Assembly: GCA_963752695.1 (NCBI GenBank)
Contig: CAVVZB010000001.1
Coordinates: 434,001-498,000, forward strand
Length of the DNA: 64,000 nucleotides
Source of the DNA: Bog-113 sp963752695
GTDB lineage: Bacteria; Acidobacteriota; Terriglobia; Bryobacterales; Bryobacteraceae
Direction: 5' to 3'
Below, one piece after another: positions 26,703-35,592 of the stretch. Position 1 is the first letter of the stretch; each line of letters begins with the position of its first letter. The position numbers and the translations under genes were made by a program. Under the pieces are notes generated by a model, which was given only the letters and a program-made list of their open reading frames with translations, was not told the origin of the DNA and ran no database searches.

Positions 26703-27832
26703 GGCGACAGCTTTGGGATTTTAACCTGGGTAGTCTTCCATAAGCTTGCAGAAGGCACGAAAAATATCGAGACCGCAAATAGCGAAGCCGCCATCAGCAT
26801 ACAAAAAGTGTGAGCCGGCGCGGTAATCCGCTTCCAAAAAGCCCCTTCTGCGAGCAGATCATCCATTGCCGCCGAACCGTAGAAAAGTATCTGCGGTGCA
26901 ACTGCGATCCAAACCAGTGGCGATGGGAGAAACACGCTTGTCAGAGCAATTACCAGCAGCATGTACGGCAGTATCAGCCGCGTGATCTTATATGAGAAGA
27001 AATGAAACCACTTGGGGCCCAACCCATGGTGCCAGACGTATTGATACAGGCCAGCAAGGGTGCGGACCTTGCGTTGAAATTCCATGCCACGGGCGGTAGG
27101 GTAGTCGTACGCGCGCGCAGCTGGCTCGAAGATCACCCGGAATCCCCGCCGCAGCACCAGCTGAGGCATAAAGATGTCGTCACCCAGCGCATCTGAGGGA
27201 AGGGGTTCAATAAGCGCGCGGCGCACCGCATAGAGACACCCGGTGACTACGAGTAACGTCCCCATGGCGCTCAGCTTGTGGCGGATCCATTTTTCAACTT
27301 TCCAGTACAGGCCCACGGACGCTTCTTCGAGCGTATCGCCCCTCGGAATCATCAACTCGCCGCAGACCGCTCCGACGCGAGGATCCGCAAAGCATGCGAC
27401 CATCTCGCGCAAGCAGTTCTTCTCCAGTTGTTGGCGCGCATCGGTGAAAAATACGATTTCACCCCGTGCCACCGACAGTCCGTGATTAACAGCCGCGGCT
27501 TTTCCGCTCTTCGAAATGCAAATTACTTCAACACTCGCGAAGTTTCTCGCGAGTCGTTCCGTGCCATCGTCAGACCCGTCCGACACGACGACAACTTGCA
27601 GGCATTCGCGGGGATAAACAAGCCTCTGGATCGACTCAAGCTTGCGCACAATCCATTCGGCGCCGTTGTAAACCGGGAGGATGATAGTCACCGTCAACGG
27701 CTCAAACTGCTTGTGTACCGGCCGGGCCCGCAGGCGCGCCAAAATAGCCAGTAGCAGCGGATAGACGAACAGCGCGTACACCACGAAACCGGACGCGAAT
27801 GAAAACAGAAATGCATTCATCCCAACGGCCAT
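26699..27832 (-). CDS. GT2-family membrane glycosyltransferase
   Basis: 377 aa with an N-terminal span, a GT-A catalytic domain and three C-terminal spans. Motifs: VTIILPVYNGAEWIVRKLES, VVVSDGSDDGT (nucleotide-sugar binding), FTDARQQLEKN (the DxD equivalent), ALGDDIFMPQLVLRRG (acceptor acid) and GMEFQRKVRTLAGLYQY (the QxxRW-like element). This arrangement is that of processive or polyisoprenyl-linked GT2 enzymes at the inner membrane. It is the last gene of the fkbH-like/ACP/VOC/O-antigen ligase operon; the gap to the ligase gene is 3 bases. Confidence 0.88.
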   Translation of the reverse strand: MAVGMNAFLFSFASGFVVYALFVYPLLLAILARLRARPVHKQFEPLTVTIILPVYNGAEWIVRKLESIQRLVYPRECLQVVVVSDGSDDGTERLARNFASVEVICISKSGKAAAVNHGLSVARGEIVFFTDARQQLEKNCLREMVACFADPRVGAVCGELMIPRGDTLEEASVGLYWKVEKWIRHKLSAMGTLLVVTGCLYAVRRALIEPLPSDALGDDIFMPQLVLRRGFRVIFEPAARAYDYPTARGMEFQRKVRTLAGLYQYVWHHGLGPKWFHFFSYKITRLILPYMLLVIALTSVFLPSPLVWIAVAPQILFYGSAAMDDLLAEGAFWKRITAPAHTFCMLMAASLFAVSIFFVPSASLWKTTQVKIPKLSP

Positions 27833-27835
27833 ACT

Positions 27836-29134
27836 CTATCGCACCGTTGCATTCACAGGTCTTGGGCTGTTCATCAGCTTGCGAACATTGTTTAGCTGGG
27901 CGGCGGGCTTAGGGACCGCGACCTCGGCGTTCACGGCGGCCCAAATCGCTACGATCAACCCGGAAATCGCTGGCAGGTAGAAACGGTACGCAAAGCTGAC
28001 GAACACCGTAGCTGTCGTATAGGCCACCATCCCGATCAGGAGACAGAAAGCTGCCGTGGCGATCTCTTCGTTTCCAGCCGCCGCCGCCGCTTTCCGAGTC
28101 TTGACAAGCAGCCCGAAGCTGGAGAATAGAGCCCCCAAGTAGAAGAACAGAGCCGGCAGACCGCACTCCGAAGAGACTTGGGTATAAGTGTTGTGGGTCT
28201 CGTGCCAATTACCGCGCATTCCTTGACTGGTCATCGTACCCCCCTCGTAGCTGGAGAACTGACCCGGTCCGACGCCGAAAACTGGGTGATGGAGCGTATA
28301 GATTAGACTCTGGCGGAAAAGATATTGCCGCGCAGCGCTCGATTCCAATGCTTCGTCGCTGGCGCTCTCATTCTCGGAAAACGAAGTCAGGCGTTTCCAT
28401 GTGCTGCTAGGAATCAAGACCACCAGCGCGATCAGCGCTACCGGCGCGCCAACTACCACCGCCACCCGCTGGCGGGCGCTCCCCGTGATCAGCACGAAAA
28501 CGGCGGTGACTGCCAACGCCACAAGTGCGCCCCGCGATCCCGTATGCAAGATTTGATAGAGCCCTAAGCCCACCGCCACCACACCCAAGATCCGGACAAC
28601 GGGAGCGCTCTTCGGTTTGATTACATAGAAAAGAACAAATGGAACCGCCAGCAAAAGATGAGCGGCTAAATCATTGGAGTTGGCAATGGTGCCGCCCCAG
28701 CTCAGCGCCAATCGATCGCTGCTCGTAGTCTGCATGAAGAAATGCGCGGTGCCCAGATTTACGATTGTTGCGAGAGCGATTACGCCAATCATCTGCCTGC
28801 AGTCCTTCCATGTGCGTGCAAGGCCCGCGGTGATCAGAAACATGCAAACGTCGGTCCTCAGATAAGAGAAGAAATCGCTGGCGGAACCTCCCGGCCACGA
28901 GCTGAATACAATGTCGATCGCCATCCAGGCGAGAAATGCCAACCAGTATTTCCCGATCCGTTCACGAAGGCTTCGCTCCACCCCTCCGGAAACTGCGATT
29001 CCGAAAAAAGCGATCGGACCGAAGATATAGAGAACGTAAGTGTTGATGCCGGTTAAAAAAGTGATCGTCTCGTGCAGGTAGCTGAATCGCAGGAATAAGA
29101 GTGCAAGCGCGCACTTGAACGCCAGCCGGTCCAT
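27836..29134 (-). CDS. O-antigen ligase-family membrane protein
   Basis: 432 aa with about 11-12 membrane spans and the Wzy_C-type periplasmic loop: HHPVFGVGPGQFSSYEGG, then WHETHNTYTQVSSECGLPAL, whose HETHNTYTQVSSE pattern marks this superfamily. The enzyme ligates or polymerises undecaprenyl-linked glycans in the periplasm. Its ATG directly follows the TAA of the VOC gene. It is the second such protein in the window (the other begins at 707); the two are not close copies. Confidence 0.88.
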   Translation of the reverse strand: MDRLAFKCALALLFLRFSYLHETITFLTGINTYVLYIFGPIAFFGIAVSGGVERSLRERIGKYWLAFLAWMAIDIVFSSWPGGSASDFFSYLRTDVCMFLITAGLARTWKDCRQMIGVIALATIVNLGTAHFFMQTTSSDRLALSWGGTIANSNDLAAHLLLAVPFVLFYVIKPKSAPVVRILGVVAVGLGLYQILHTGSRGALVALAVTAVFVLITGSARQRVAVVVGAPVALIALVVLIPSSTWKRLTSFSENESASDEALESSAARQYLFRQSLIYTLHHPVFGVGPGQFSSYEGGTMTSQGMRGNWHETHNTYTQVSSECGLPALFFYLGALFSSFGLLVKTRKAAAAAGNEEIATAAFCLLIGMVAYTTATVFVSFAYRFYLPAISGLIVAIWAAVNAEVAVPKPAAQLNNVRKLMNSPRPVNATVR

Positions 29135-29563
29135 TTAGCTGGCGTTCCGTTCCAACAGCTCAATTAGAAGCTTCTCGGCGGTGAGGACCCAAGCGATTCG
29201 CCGGCCCGCAAAGGCCACAGCCGGTTTTGGGCGCTTGGCAATGACTGCTCGCCGGCTGCGAAATGCAGCCAACTCCGAATCCAAATGGTCCACCTCGTAG
29301 CACAGGTGGTGTAAACCACCGCCCTTTTGCAGAAACTCGCGTACTGGGGACATCCCTTCCGCAGGCTCCACCAGTTCAATTTGGGCATCCCGATCACGCA
29401 CGGTAAGAAACGCTACTTTTACTCTCTGATTTGGGTCTTCAGAGATGACGCCGTCCCACCGGGCGCCCACCGAATGCGCGAAATTGTCGATTGAACCCGC
29501 AATGTCGGCGACTACATAACCGACGTGGTGAAGCGACCTTTCGGCGCTTAGCGGCTCCGGCAC
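29135..29563 (-). CDS. VOC-family protein resembling methylmalonyl-CoA epimerase
   Basis: 142 aa, two beta-alpha-beta-beta-beta modules. Metal-ligand positions of the vicinal oxygen chelate fold are present: His in LHHVGYVVADI, Glu in AQIELVEPAEG, His in GGGLHHLCYEVD and Glu in KLLIELLER. Methylmalonyl-CoA epimerase is the closest named relative by motif, but sitting between an acyl carrier protein and an O-antigen ligase it more likely acts on a carrier-bound acyl or sugar-acid intermediate. The GTG start follows the ACP stop directly (TGAGTG), implying coupled translation. Confidence 0.75.
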   Translation of the reverse strand: MPEPLSAERSLHHVGYVVADIAGSIDNFAHSVGARWDGVISEDPNQRVKVAFLTVRDRDAQIELVEPAEGMSPVREFLQKGGGLHHLCYEVDHLDSELAAFRSRRAVIAKRPKPAVAFAGRRIAWVLTAEKLLIELLERNAS

Positions 29564-29806
29564 TCAGGCGACCTGCAGCACGGAGTGAAGGTATTGCAGA
29601 ATGCGCTCGAACGAATCGAGTTCAGCCAGCTCGTCCAAATCCATCTGGATCTGGAACTCGTCTTCGATGACGTTCACCAGGGTAATCGCGGCAATGGAGT
29701 CCCAGGCGGCTATCGACTCCTGGGTTGCACTGGGAATTTCAGAAACCGGCAACTCCGGGAAAACTGTTTCGAAGCAGCGTTCCAAGCGCGCCTTCGTATT
29801 ATCCAT
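29564..29806 (-). CDS. Acyl carrier protein
   Basis: 80 aa, four-helix type. The phosphopantetheine serine is in AAWDSIAAITLVNVIEDEF (DSxxxxxL pattern), and the later IQMDLDELAELDSFERIL matches ACP helix III-IV. It overlaps the end of the FkbH-like gene by 8 bases. FkbH-type HAD proteins load a glyceryl (C3) group from glycolysis onto an ACP of this kind; the genetic coupling argues that this ACP is the acceptor. Confidence 0.85.
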   Translation of the reverse strand: MDNTKARLERCFETVFPELPVSEIPSATQESIAAWDSIAAITLVNVIEDEFQIQMDLDELAELDSFERILQYLHSVLQVA

Positions 29807-31541
29807 TTGTCTCTACTCTCTCCGTCTCAGCAACATGGTGGTACAACGCCGGGCATTTCTCTTCAAACGCCAGGCGGCTTAACGCGAAACTACCCGAAGG
29901 CTCCTGGCCTGTCAATGCGGCAAATAGATTTCGAGCCGGACCGTTCTTTGCCGTAGGCACGAATTCGATCTGCAATTTCTGCGCCGCAAACCTCTCGAAC
30001 ATCAGCTTTAGACACTGGAATTCAATACGGCGCGCGAAAGCGCGGCAACTCAACACCCAGGTTTCGATGACCACCGCGTCGCGCTCGCGCCGCCCCTGGA
30101 TTACTCCAATTTTACCTAGCGGCCCAAACCGGTCGGCATAGCTGATCACCAGGAGAAATGCGCCGGGCCGGGTGAGCGCCTTTTTCCATTCCGCCTCGGT
30201 ATAGCGGGCCCCGTTGATGTTGAACTGATTTGTCTTATTTACCAGCTCGAGTGCGCGCGCGTCTTCCGTCCCTGCTCCGTAGTCAATGGTGAGCGTGGCT
30301 TCCGCTTGTTGAAGAAACGTCTCCGGAGTGGCGGCGGACGACTCGTGATGGAAATCCGCACCCCGGCGGATGCTCTCCAGCCGGATCGCGTCATCGCCCG
30401 AGACTTGCTCCTTCCCGCAGAGATCGCGCAAATTGCGCAACATTTCCAAAGCTGCCTGAGGCTTTTGCGTGGGGAACGGGACGGTTCGAATTCCGGGGTG
30501 CACGGCGGCAACTTCGGCCAGTTCCATCGGGCTATCGTCGACAAACACGACCGCATCAGCACCGATGTTCCAGGTCTGTAAAATTCGCTGGACGGAGCCA
30601 GACTTAGCTTCCCAGTGCACCTCCATCGGGAAAACCTGATCCGGCCGAAGCAGCAGATCTTCGCGCTGCAGGGCTTTTTGAACCACGGCTGGATCGTTCT
30701 TGCTCGCGATAGCGATCAGCACTCCGGCTTCAGCGAGACTGGCAAGTAGCTGCTGATACAGGCCGTGGACGCGATGATGGCTGGCCAGATCCCAGGAGAC
30801 ATTTTCTGGGCCTACGTCGCCCACAATTCCTCGCCACAACGTGTCGTCCAAATCGGTAATGATCCCTTTTATGGGGCTTGCCGGGAGCAGCAGCCGCGCA
30901 AGTGTTGCGGCTAGAACATCGGCGTGCGCAAGCGTATATGGCAAGCCAGTCGCAAGGTCTGATTTCAGGTCGAGGCGTCCGCTCGCGGGCGAGTTCTCCT
31001 GAAGCCTGCGGGCATTGACCACGATCGTGCCCCGCCGTTCCGCGGCGCTGGCCGCGAACTGCGACAAGCTTTCTTCCAAAGCAAGCTCGGCCCGGCTGGC
31101 CTGCCATCCCACCGTGTGAAACGCCGGCGGAATTGGCAGCGTCGGCGTGCAAAGCGCAACCCGGATTCCGGTAGGCAAGCGATCAAGCGCCGAGCGCAAC
31201 CGGTCCAACATCGCCCGCGCGCCATTCGCAATGTCCGTCACTGCGGACAGCCCCCAGTTGGCGGACTCGCGATAGCCAAGACGTGGATCCAAGTCTGGCC
31301 ATTCGATCGCGCACCCCACTGCGTCGACATCGGAAACCGCCGCGCCTTCCAAGCTGCCCGCAAGATCGCCGTACAAACCGGTGCTCACCTGAACCAGCCG
31401 CGCGGGAAGCCGCTCCTGCAAACGCGCATTCAGAAACAACTGCAGATGCAGCGGCGTGAATCCACACGCTAGCAGCGCCGTAAACCGCGGTTGCTCCTTC
31501 GGCGCTAGCTGTAATATTTTGAGAGCTTCTGTGACTGTCAC
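29799..31541 (-). CDS. FkbH-like HAD-IIIC protein (predicted acyl/glyceryl-ACP synthase)
   Basis: 580 aa. The N-terminal about 220 residues form an SGNH-like domain common in this family. The HAD core begins at IKGIITDLDDTLWRG (Asp230 and Asp232, the DxDxT nucleophile motif), with IAIASKND and VVFVDDSPMELAEV following. The C-terminal GNAT-like part has ELVNKTNQFNING, a signature of FkbH proteins. In polyketide systems FkbH dephosphorylates 1,3-bisphosphoglycerate and transfers the glyceryl group to an ACP thiol. Here the ACP is the next gene (8-base overlap) and no polyketide synthase is near, so the loaded acyl probably goes to a glycan or lipid; that is inference. The promoter must lie in the short gap shared with the divergent acetyltransferase gene. 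Confidence 0.88.
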   Translation of the reverse strand: MTVTEALKILQLAPKEQPRFTALLACGFTPLHLQLFLNARLQERLPARLVQVSTGLYGDLAGSLEGAAVSDVDAVGCAIEWPDLDPRLGYRESANWGLSAVTDIANGARAMLDRLRSALDRLPTGIRVALCTPTLPIPPAFHTVGWQASRAELALEESLSQFAASAAERRGTIVVNARRLQENSPASGRLDLKSDLATGLPYTLAHADVLAATLARLLLPASPIKGIITDLDDTLWRGIVGDVGPENVSWDLASHHRVHGLYQQLLASLAEAGVLIAIASKNDPAVVQKALQREDLLLRPDQVFPMEVHWEAKSGSVQRILQTWNIGADAVVFVDDSPMELAEVAAVHPGIRTVPFPTQKPQAALEMLRNLRDLCGKEQVSGDDAIRLESIRRGADFHHESSAATPETFLQQAEATLTIDYGAGTEDARALELVNKTNQFNINGARYTEAEWKKALTRPGAFLLVISYADRFGPLGKIGVIQGRRERDAVVIETWVLSCRAFARRIEFQCLKLMFERFAAQKLQIEFVPTAKNGPARNLFAALTGQEPSGSFALSRLAFEEKCPALYHHVAETERVETNG

Positions 31542-31607
31542 GCCCCCTCTACTTTAACGGTTTTCCCGGTTGGTACCATCAACGTGCTGAAAGCTTGAGA
31601 GTATCGA

Positions 31608-32345
31608 GTGATCGAGAGCATTCTTTTAAAAATCAAGCGCGGAGATTCGGCTTTCTACCGCAGGCTGGGGAGCATGGCTCGCTCCGTCTCGTCGAGCAAC
31701 CTGCCCGTCCCTGGTTTTCTCTACCCCGTTCTCCGATTTCTTTTCAATCTCCATACGGAAGTGGCCGCAGGTCTTCGCTGGCTCATCAGTTATCTCTACT
31801 ACGAGCCGCTATTTCGCAGCCGCTGCGCTTCCGTGGGCCGCCACTTTCGTCTATCCCGGCTCCCGTTTGTCGTGGGTCACACTCAAATACATATCGGCAA
31901 CAATGTGAATTTTTTCGGAAAAGTCGATATTTTTAGCGGCCGCATGTATGACCGGCCGACCCTCATTCTGAAAGACCGCGTCGATATCGGCCACAATGTC
32001 GTGTTCGTAGTGAACCAGGAGATCGTTATCGAAGAGGATGTGAATGTGGCTTCGGGCGTGCGCTTCATGGATTCCGACGCACATCCTCGCGACACGGCGG
32101 AGCGGATTGCTGACCTGCCCCCACGGCTCGAAGAAATCAAGCCGGTGCGTATCGGGCGCTATGCGTGGATTGGCCAGAACTCCTTCATTCTGAAAGGGGT
32201 TACCATCGGCGAAGGCGCGGTCATTGGAGTCAATAGCGTGGTCGTGACCGACATTCCGGCCTATTCGGTGGCGATGGGCAACCCCGCGCGGGTCGTAGTG
32301 AAGAATGCTGGCAAGCCGGTCGCCAGCGCTGATCCCCAGCCGTAA
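31608..32345 (+). CDS. Left-handed beta-helix acetyltransferase (acyltransferase, hexapeptide repeats)
   Basis: 245 aa. The hexapeptide-repeat region runs from about residue 85 to 230 (TQIHIGNNVNFFGKVDIFSG, VDIGHNVVFVVN, RIGRYAWIGQNSFILKGV, IGEGAVIGVNSVV). It ends in VAMGNPARVV, typical of maltose/galactoside O-acetyltransferase-type enzymes. These trimers use acetyl-CoA (sometimes acyl-ACP) to decorate sugars. A GTG start at 31608 is used. The gene is divergent from the fkbH-like operon, with 66 bases between, and 12 bases upstream of asnB, so it likely modifies the polysaccharide made by this locus. Confidence 0.85.
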   Translation: MIESILLKIKRGDSAFYRRLGSMARSVSSSNLPVPGFLYPVLRFLFNLHTEVAAGLRWLISYLYYEPLFRSRCASVGRHFRLSRLPFVVGHTQIHIGNNVNFFGKVDIFSGRMYDRPTLILKDRVDIGHNVVFVVNQEIVIEEDVNVASGVRFMDSDAHPRDTAERIADLPPRLEEIKPVRIGRYAWIGQNSFILKGVTIGEGAVIGVNSVVVTDIPAYSVAMGNPARVVVKNAGKPVASADPQP

Positions 32346-32357
32346 ATGCAATAGAGA

Positions 32358-34190
32358 ATGTGCGGCATCGCGGGGTTCATCGAGGCAGGTCAGGCGGAAT
32401 GGGCAGGAAATGCCGTGCGCGCAATGGTATCGGCCCTTCAGCGGCGCGGCCCCGATAGCGAAGGCATCCACGCGTGGGCCGATGCGACGCTGGGACACCG
32501 GCGTCTTGCGATTCTCGATTTGAGCCCAGCCGGCGCGCAGCCCATGCTCTCCGCGGACGGAACGGTAGGACTGGTCTTCAACGGGTGTATCTACAATTTC
32601 CGGGAGTTGCGGCGGGAACTCGAGTTATTGGGAATTGCTTTCCACTCGCATTGCGATACCGAGGTGCTTCTCGAAGGCTACCGCGCGTGGGGCATTCGTG
32701 AGCTCACACGCAAGATTCAGGGCATGTTCGCCTTCGCCATCTGGGATGCCCCTCAGGAAAAGCTTTTTCTGGTGCGTGACCGGCTTGGGGTCAAGCCGCT
32801 GGTCTACGCGGCAGCTGGCAACCGCATCGCCTTTGCATCCACCATCGATGCTCTCCGCGCAGCCAAGTTGACCGGCGCGGTCGATGCCGATGCCGTCTTG
32901 CAGTTTCTGGAATTCGGCTTCGTTCTGGATACCTCCAGCATTTTCGAAGGCGTCCAAAAGCTGCCCCCAGCGACCGTTCTGGAGTGGCAGGGCGGCCGCT
33001 TTGAGACGTATACCTATTGGGAACTGCCGGAGCCTTCTGCTGAGGCGGGGAACTTCGAAGACGCGGTGGATCGGACCGAGAGCCTTCTTGTGGAAGCGGT
33101 CCGGATGAGGCTGGTTGCCGATGTGCCGGTTGGGGCGCTATTGAGCGGCGGCATCGATTCCACCTTGATTTGCTGGGCGATGGCGAAGCTGAACGCGAAC
33201 ATCACGGCATTCACAGTCGCGGCCCCGGGAGACGCCGACGACGAGGCGGGCGCGGCGGCGATGACGGCCCGCGCTTTAGGAATCGATCACTGTGTGGTTC
33301 CTCTGCCGGAAGCCGCCCCGGTCGTGATCGACAACTTGATTGCGGCCTTTAGCGAGCCGTTCGCCGTACATTCGGCGCTCGGTATGCTGCTGGTGTCGCA
33401 GGCAGTTCGGCCGAGGGCGAAAGTCCTGCTGACCGGCGATGGCGGTGATGACGTTTTCTTAGGCTATCCGTTCCTGCATAACGCGTGGCGCGCTCAGCGC
33501 GTAGCTGGATTGCTCCCGCCAGGTGCGGGAAGCCTCTGGGGAGCCATGCGAGGTTTGGTCCCCTGGCGGCGCGCGCGCAATTTCCTGGATTACAGCACCG
33601 CCGGTTTGGCGGGACACGCTCAAGCCCACGACGGCCTTCCCTGGTTCGAGGCGCGCGGTCTACTGGGGCCGCAATTGCAGGGCCGGGCCTTAGCGGCGCG
33701 GTCCATGCAGGCGAGTTCCGAATCAGCCAGGAGCCTGCTCTCCGAGGTGCTGCGCTATCACCAGAACACGCATTTCACCAGCGAATTCCTGCCGAAGGTG
33801 GATGGTGGAACCATGTACCACGGGATCGAGGCGCGTTCGCCGTTGCTCGATCAGGCGCTCTGGGAACTGGCGGCTTCGCTTCCGTACAGCTTGCGCATGC
33901 GAGGCGGAGAGTTGAAGGCTGTTTTGCGCGCCATTGTCCGAAAGCGGGTAGGGCCGCAGATCGCCAGCCGCAGGAAACAAGGGTTCTCCATTCCGCTAGA
34001 ACGGCGGCTGGCCGGAGCTTGGAAACAGGAACTGAAGTCGCTCACCGGCGTCACACTACTTGAAGAACAAGGATGGCTCTCCGCCGGTCAACTTCGCAGG
34101 GTCGTGGACGAGGCGCAACAGGCGAGCGCGGTGCCCGTTCAGATCTGGCGTCTCCTGGTGCTGGAACGCTGGCTTTGCAGCCGGACTTAA
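32358..34190 (+). CDS. asnB: Glutamine-hydrolysing asparagine synthetase
   Basis: 610 aa. Cys2 in MCGIAGF is the glutaminase nucleophile. The N-terminal Ntn domain has the ALQRRGPDSEGIH and FNGCIYNFRELR motifs. The synthetase domain carries the pyrophosphate loop SGGIDS (263-268) and the LTGDGGDDVFLGYPF, KVDGGTMYHGIEARSPLLD and RKQGFSIPL segments. The reaction makes asparagine from aspartate with glutamine and ATP. Copies in surface-polysaccharide loci often amidate a sugar acid instead, so both roles are possible here. It overlaps the convergent repeat-protein gene by 4 bases. Confidence 0.92.
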   Translation: MCGIAGFIEAGQAEWAGNAVRAMVSALQRRGPDSEGIHAWADATLGHRRLAILDLSPAGAQPMLSADGTVGLVFNGCIYNFRELRRELELLGIAFHSHCDTEVLLEGYRAWGIRELTRKIQGMFAFAIWDAPQEKLFLVRDRLGVKPLVYAAAGNRIAFASTIDALRAAKLTGAVDADAVLQFLEFGFVLDTSSIFEGVQKLPPATVLEWQGGRFETYTYWELPEPSAEAGNFEDAVDRTESLLVEAVRMRLVADVPVGALLSGGIDSTLICWAMAKLNANITAFTVAAPGDADDEAGAAAMTARALGIDHCVVPLPEAAPVVIDNLIAAFSEPFAVHSALGMLLVSQAVRPRAKVLLTGDGGDDVFLGYPFLHNAWRAQRVAGLLPPGAGSLWGAMRGLVPWRRARNFLDYSTAGLAGHAQAHDGLPWFEARGLLGPQLQGRALAARSMQASSESARSLLSEVLRYHQNTHFTSEFLPKVDGGTMYHGIEARSPLLDQALWELAASLPYSLRMRGGELKAVLRAIVRKRVGPQIASRRKQGFSIPLERRLAGAWKQELKSLTGVTLLEEQGWLSAGQLRRVVDEAQQASAVPVQIWRLLVLERWLCSRT

Positions 34191-35461
34191 AACGGTCGTA
34201 CGATCGTGGCCCCGTAAGTCAGCGTAGGTAGAGCGACGTTGCCGCCGCTGAAATTGCAAACGCGAATTGCGACTACGCCCGCAGCACTTACCCGCGCCAT
34301 GCCGAAGAATCCCGCTGGCAAAGCAGGCCATCCTGGTACCACGCTGTCAGTCACTTGCGCGCCCGGCAGGGGAACGGTAAGTTCCCCGCTGCAAGCAGCC
34401 GTGTTCACGGTAGGAAACGTTAGCGGGGCTGAGCCTGCGATGGCCGTTGCTCCCATTCCAACCCCGCCCGAGCCGTTAACCGAACATCTTCCACTTTGCG
34501 GCGTGGCGAATTTGACCGTGACGTTGTACGTGGCCGGATCAATCGTAATCTGGCCCGGTTCAATCAGATTCGCTGGCGCGGCGTTATCATAGCAACTCAC
34601 CAGCAGGTTCGCAGTATTCAGATTGTGCTGGGTGCCCGCAATGGACAGCAAAGTGGTTCCCGTGAATGCCACGCTGTAATTAGGCGGCACCTGCAGGGTT
34701 GTGGGCGTCCACGTACTATTCGTATTACTCCAACTCAAAAGCTGACCGCTAATCGGCGCGGCGCTGGAAACCGTTCGACCTTGTAAGCCCGCAACCGTAA
34801 GCGCGGCTGGCGCGCCGTTCACGTCGCCTCCAATCGCCACAGGCTCCCAGAAACCGGTCATGCCATTGAACTTGAGGAGTTGCCCATCGGTGGGGGCGAG
34901 CGATGAAACACCGCGGCCCTGCAGACCATTGACAGTCAGAGTCGACGGGTTGCCGTGGACATCGCCCGCCAGTGCGGCCGGCTCCCAAACATTGCTGCCC
35001 GCGTTGAAGCGAAGCAGCTGGCCGTCTGTGGGTGTCGCCGTCGAAAGAGTTTTCCCGCGAAGCCCGCCGACCGTAAGAGCCGAGGGCGCGCCGCTCACGT
35101 CGCCGCCGATGGCTTGCCACACCGGATTACTCCCGTCCGTGCTCAGCAACTTGCCTGCGTTATTCAGTTCTGTGGGTACGAGACTGGACTGCGGCACAGC
35201 TCCACCTTGAAGCGCCCAAGTGTTGGCAGCAGCGCAGACATAAAGGTTTTGTCCGGCGGGCGCCGAGCTCAGGAAGAAAAACTCTCCTTGGCCGCAGCTC
35301 GCGGGAAGTGTCGAGCCCATTCGGGCCGGTTTAGTTGCCGTGGCAGCGCTGAAGTCGACGCTCCTGGTCTGATTGCGCAGATCGAGCTTACTCTGACTGC
35401 CAAGCGGCGCCGCGCCTAAAATCAATATTGCGGAGCAACTCCGCATCACTCTTAAGTTCAT
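34187..35461 (-). CDS. Secreted repeat protein with three 46-residue modules
   Basis: The start is placed at ATG 35461, which opens a signal peptide (MRSCSAILILGAAPLGSQS) and has a good ribosome binding site (TAGGGA); a longer upstream frame has no such leader. 424 aa. Residues 120-257 are three tandem units of exactly 46 residues (GDVSG.P..LTV.GL.G..., then ...PTDGQLL.FN....WEP). The C-terminal about 160 residues form an all-beta domain of unknown type. Similar modules occur in tail-fibre-like and secreted acidobacterial proteins; function unknown, possibly adhesion or a structural surface protein. Confidence 0.75.
   Translation of the reverse strand: MNLRVMRSCSAILILGAAPLGSQSKLDLRNQTRSVDFSAATATKPARMGSTLPASCGQGEFFFLSSAPAGQNLYVCAAANTWALQGGAVPQSSLVPTELNNAGKLLSTDGSNPVWQAIGGDVSGAPSALTVGGLRGKTLSTATPTDGQLLRFNAGSNVWEPAALAGDVHGNPSTLTVNGLQGRGVSSLAPTDGQLLKFNGMTGFWEPVAIGGDVNGAPAALTVAGLQGRTVSSAAPISGQLLSWSNTNSTWTPTTLQVPPNYSVAFTGTTLLSIAGTQHNLNTANLLVSCYDNAAPANLIEPGQITIDPATYNVTVKFATPQSGRCSVNGSGGVGMGATAIAGSAPLTFPTVNTAACSGELTVPLPGAQVTDSVVPGWPALPAGFFGMARVSAAGVVAIRVCNFSGGNVALPTLTYGATIVRPF
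34691..35104 (-). repeat. Three tandem 138-base coding repeats
   Basis: These encode residues 120-165, 166-211 and 212-257 of the secreted repeat protein. Units keep the frame GDV-G-P-LTV-GL-G at the start and GQLL...W-P at the end. The DNA copies differ at many positions, so the duplication is old. A partial unit (KLLSTDGSNPVWQAIG) precedes them. Confidence 0.8.
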
Positions 35462-35592
35462 CGAATCCCTACCTGCCTTTACGAAAGCAGATAGCGGTGC
35501 TCCGCGAGCCCGCCAGGGCACGCAAGTCACTGTAGGAATTCGACAGAAAAAGTTTGCGCCGGGGTGAACGGCCAGACGTCCTAACCCCGCCT

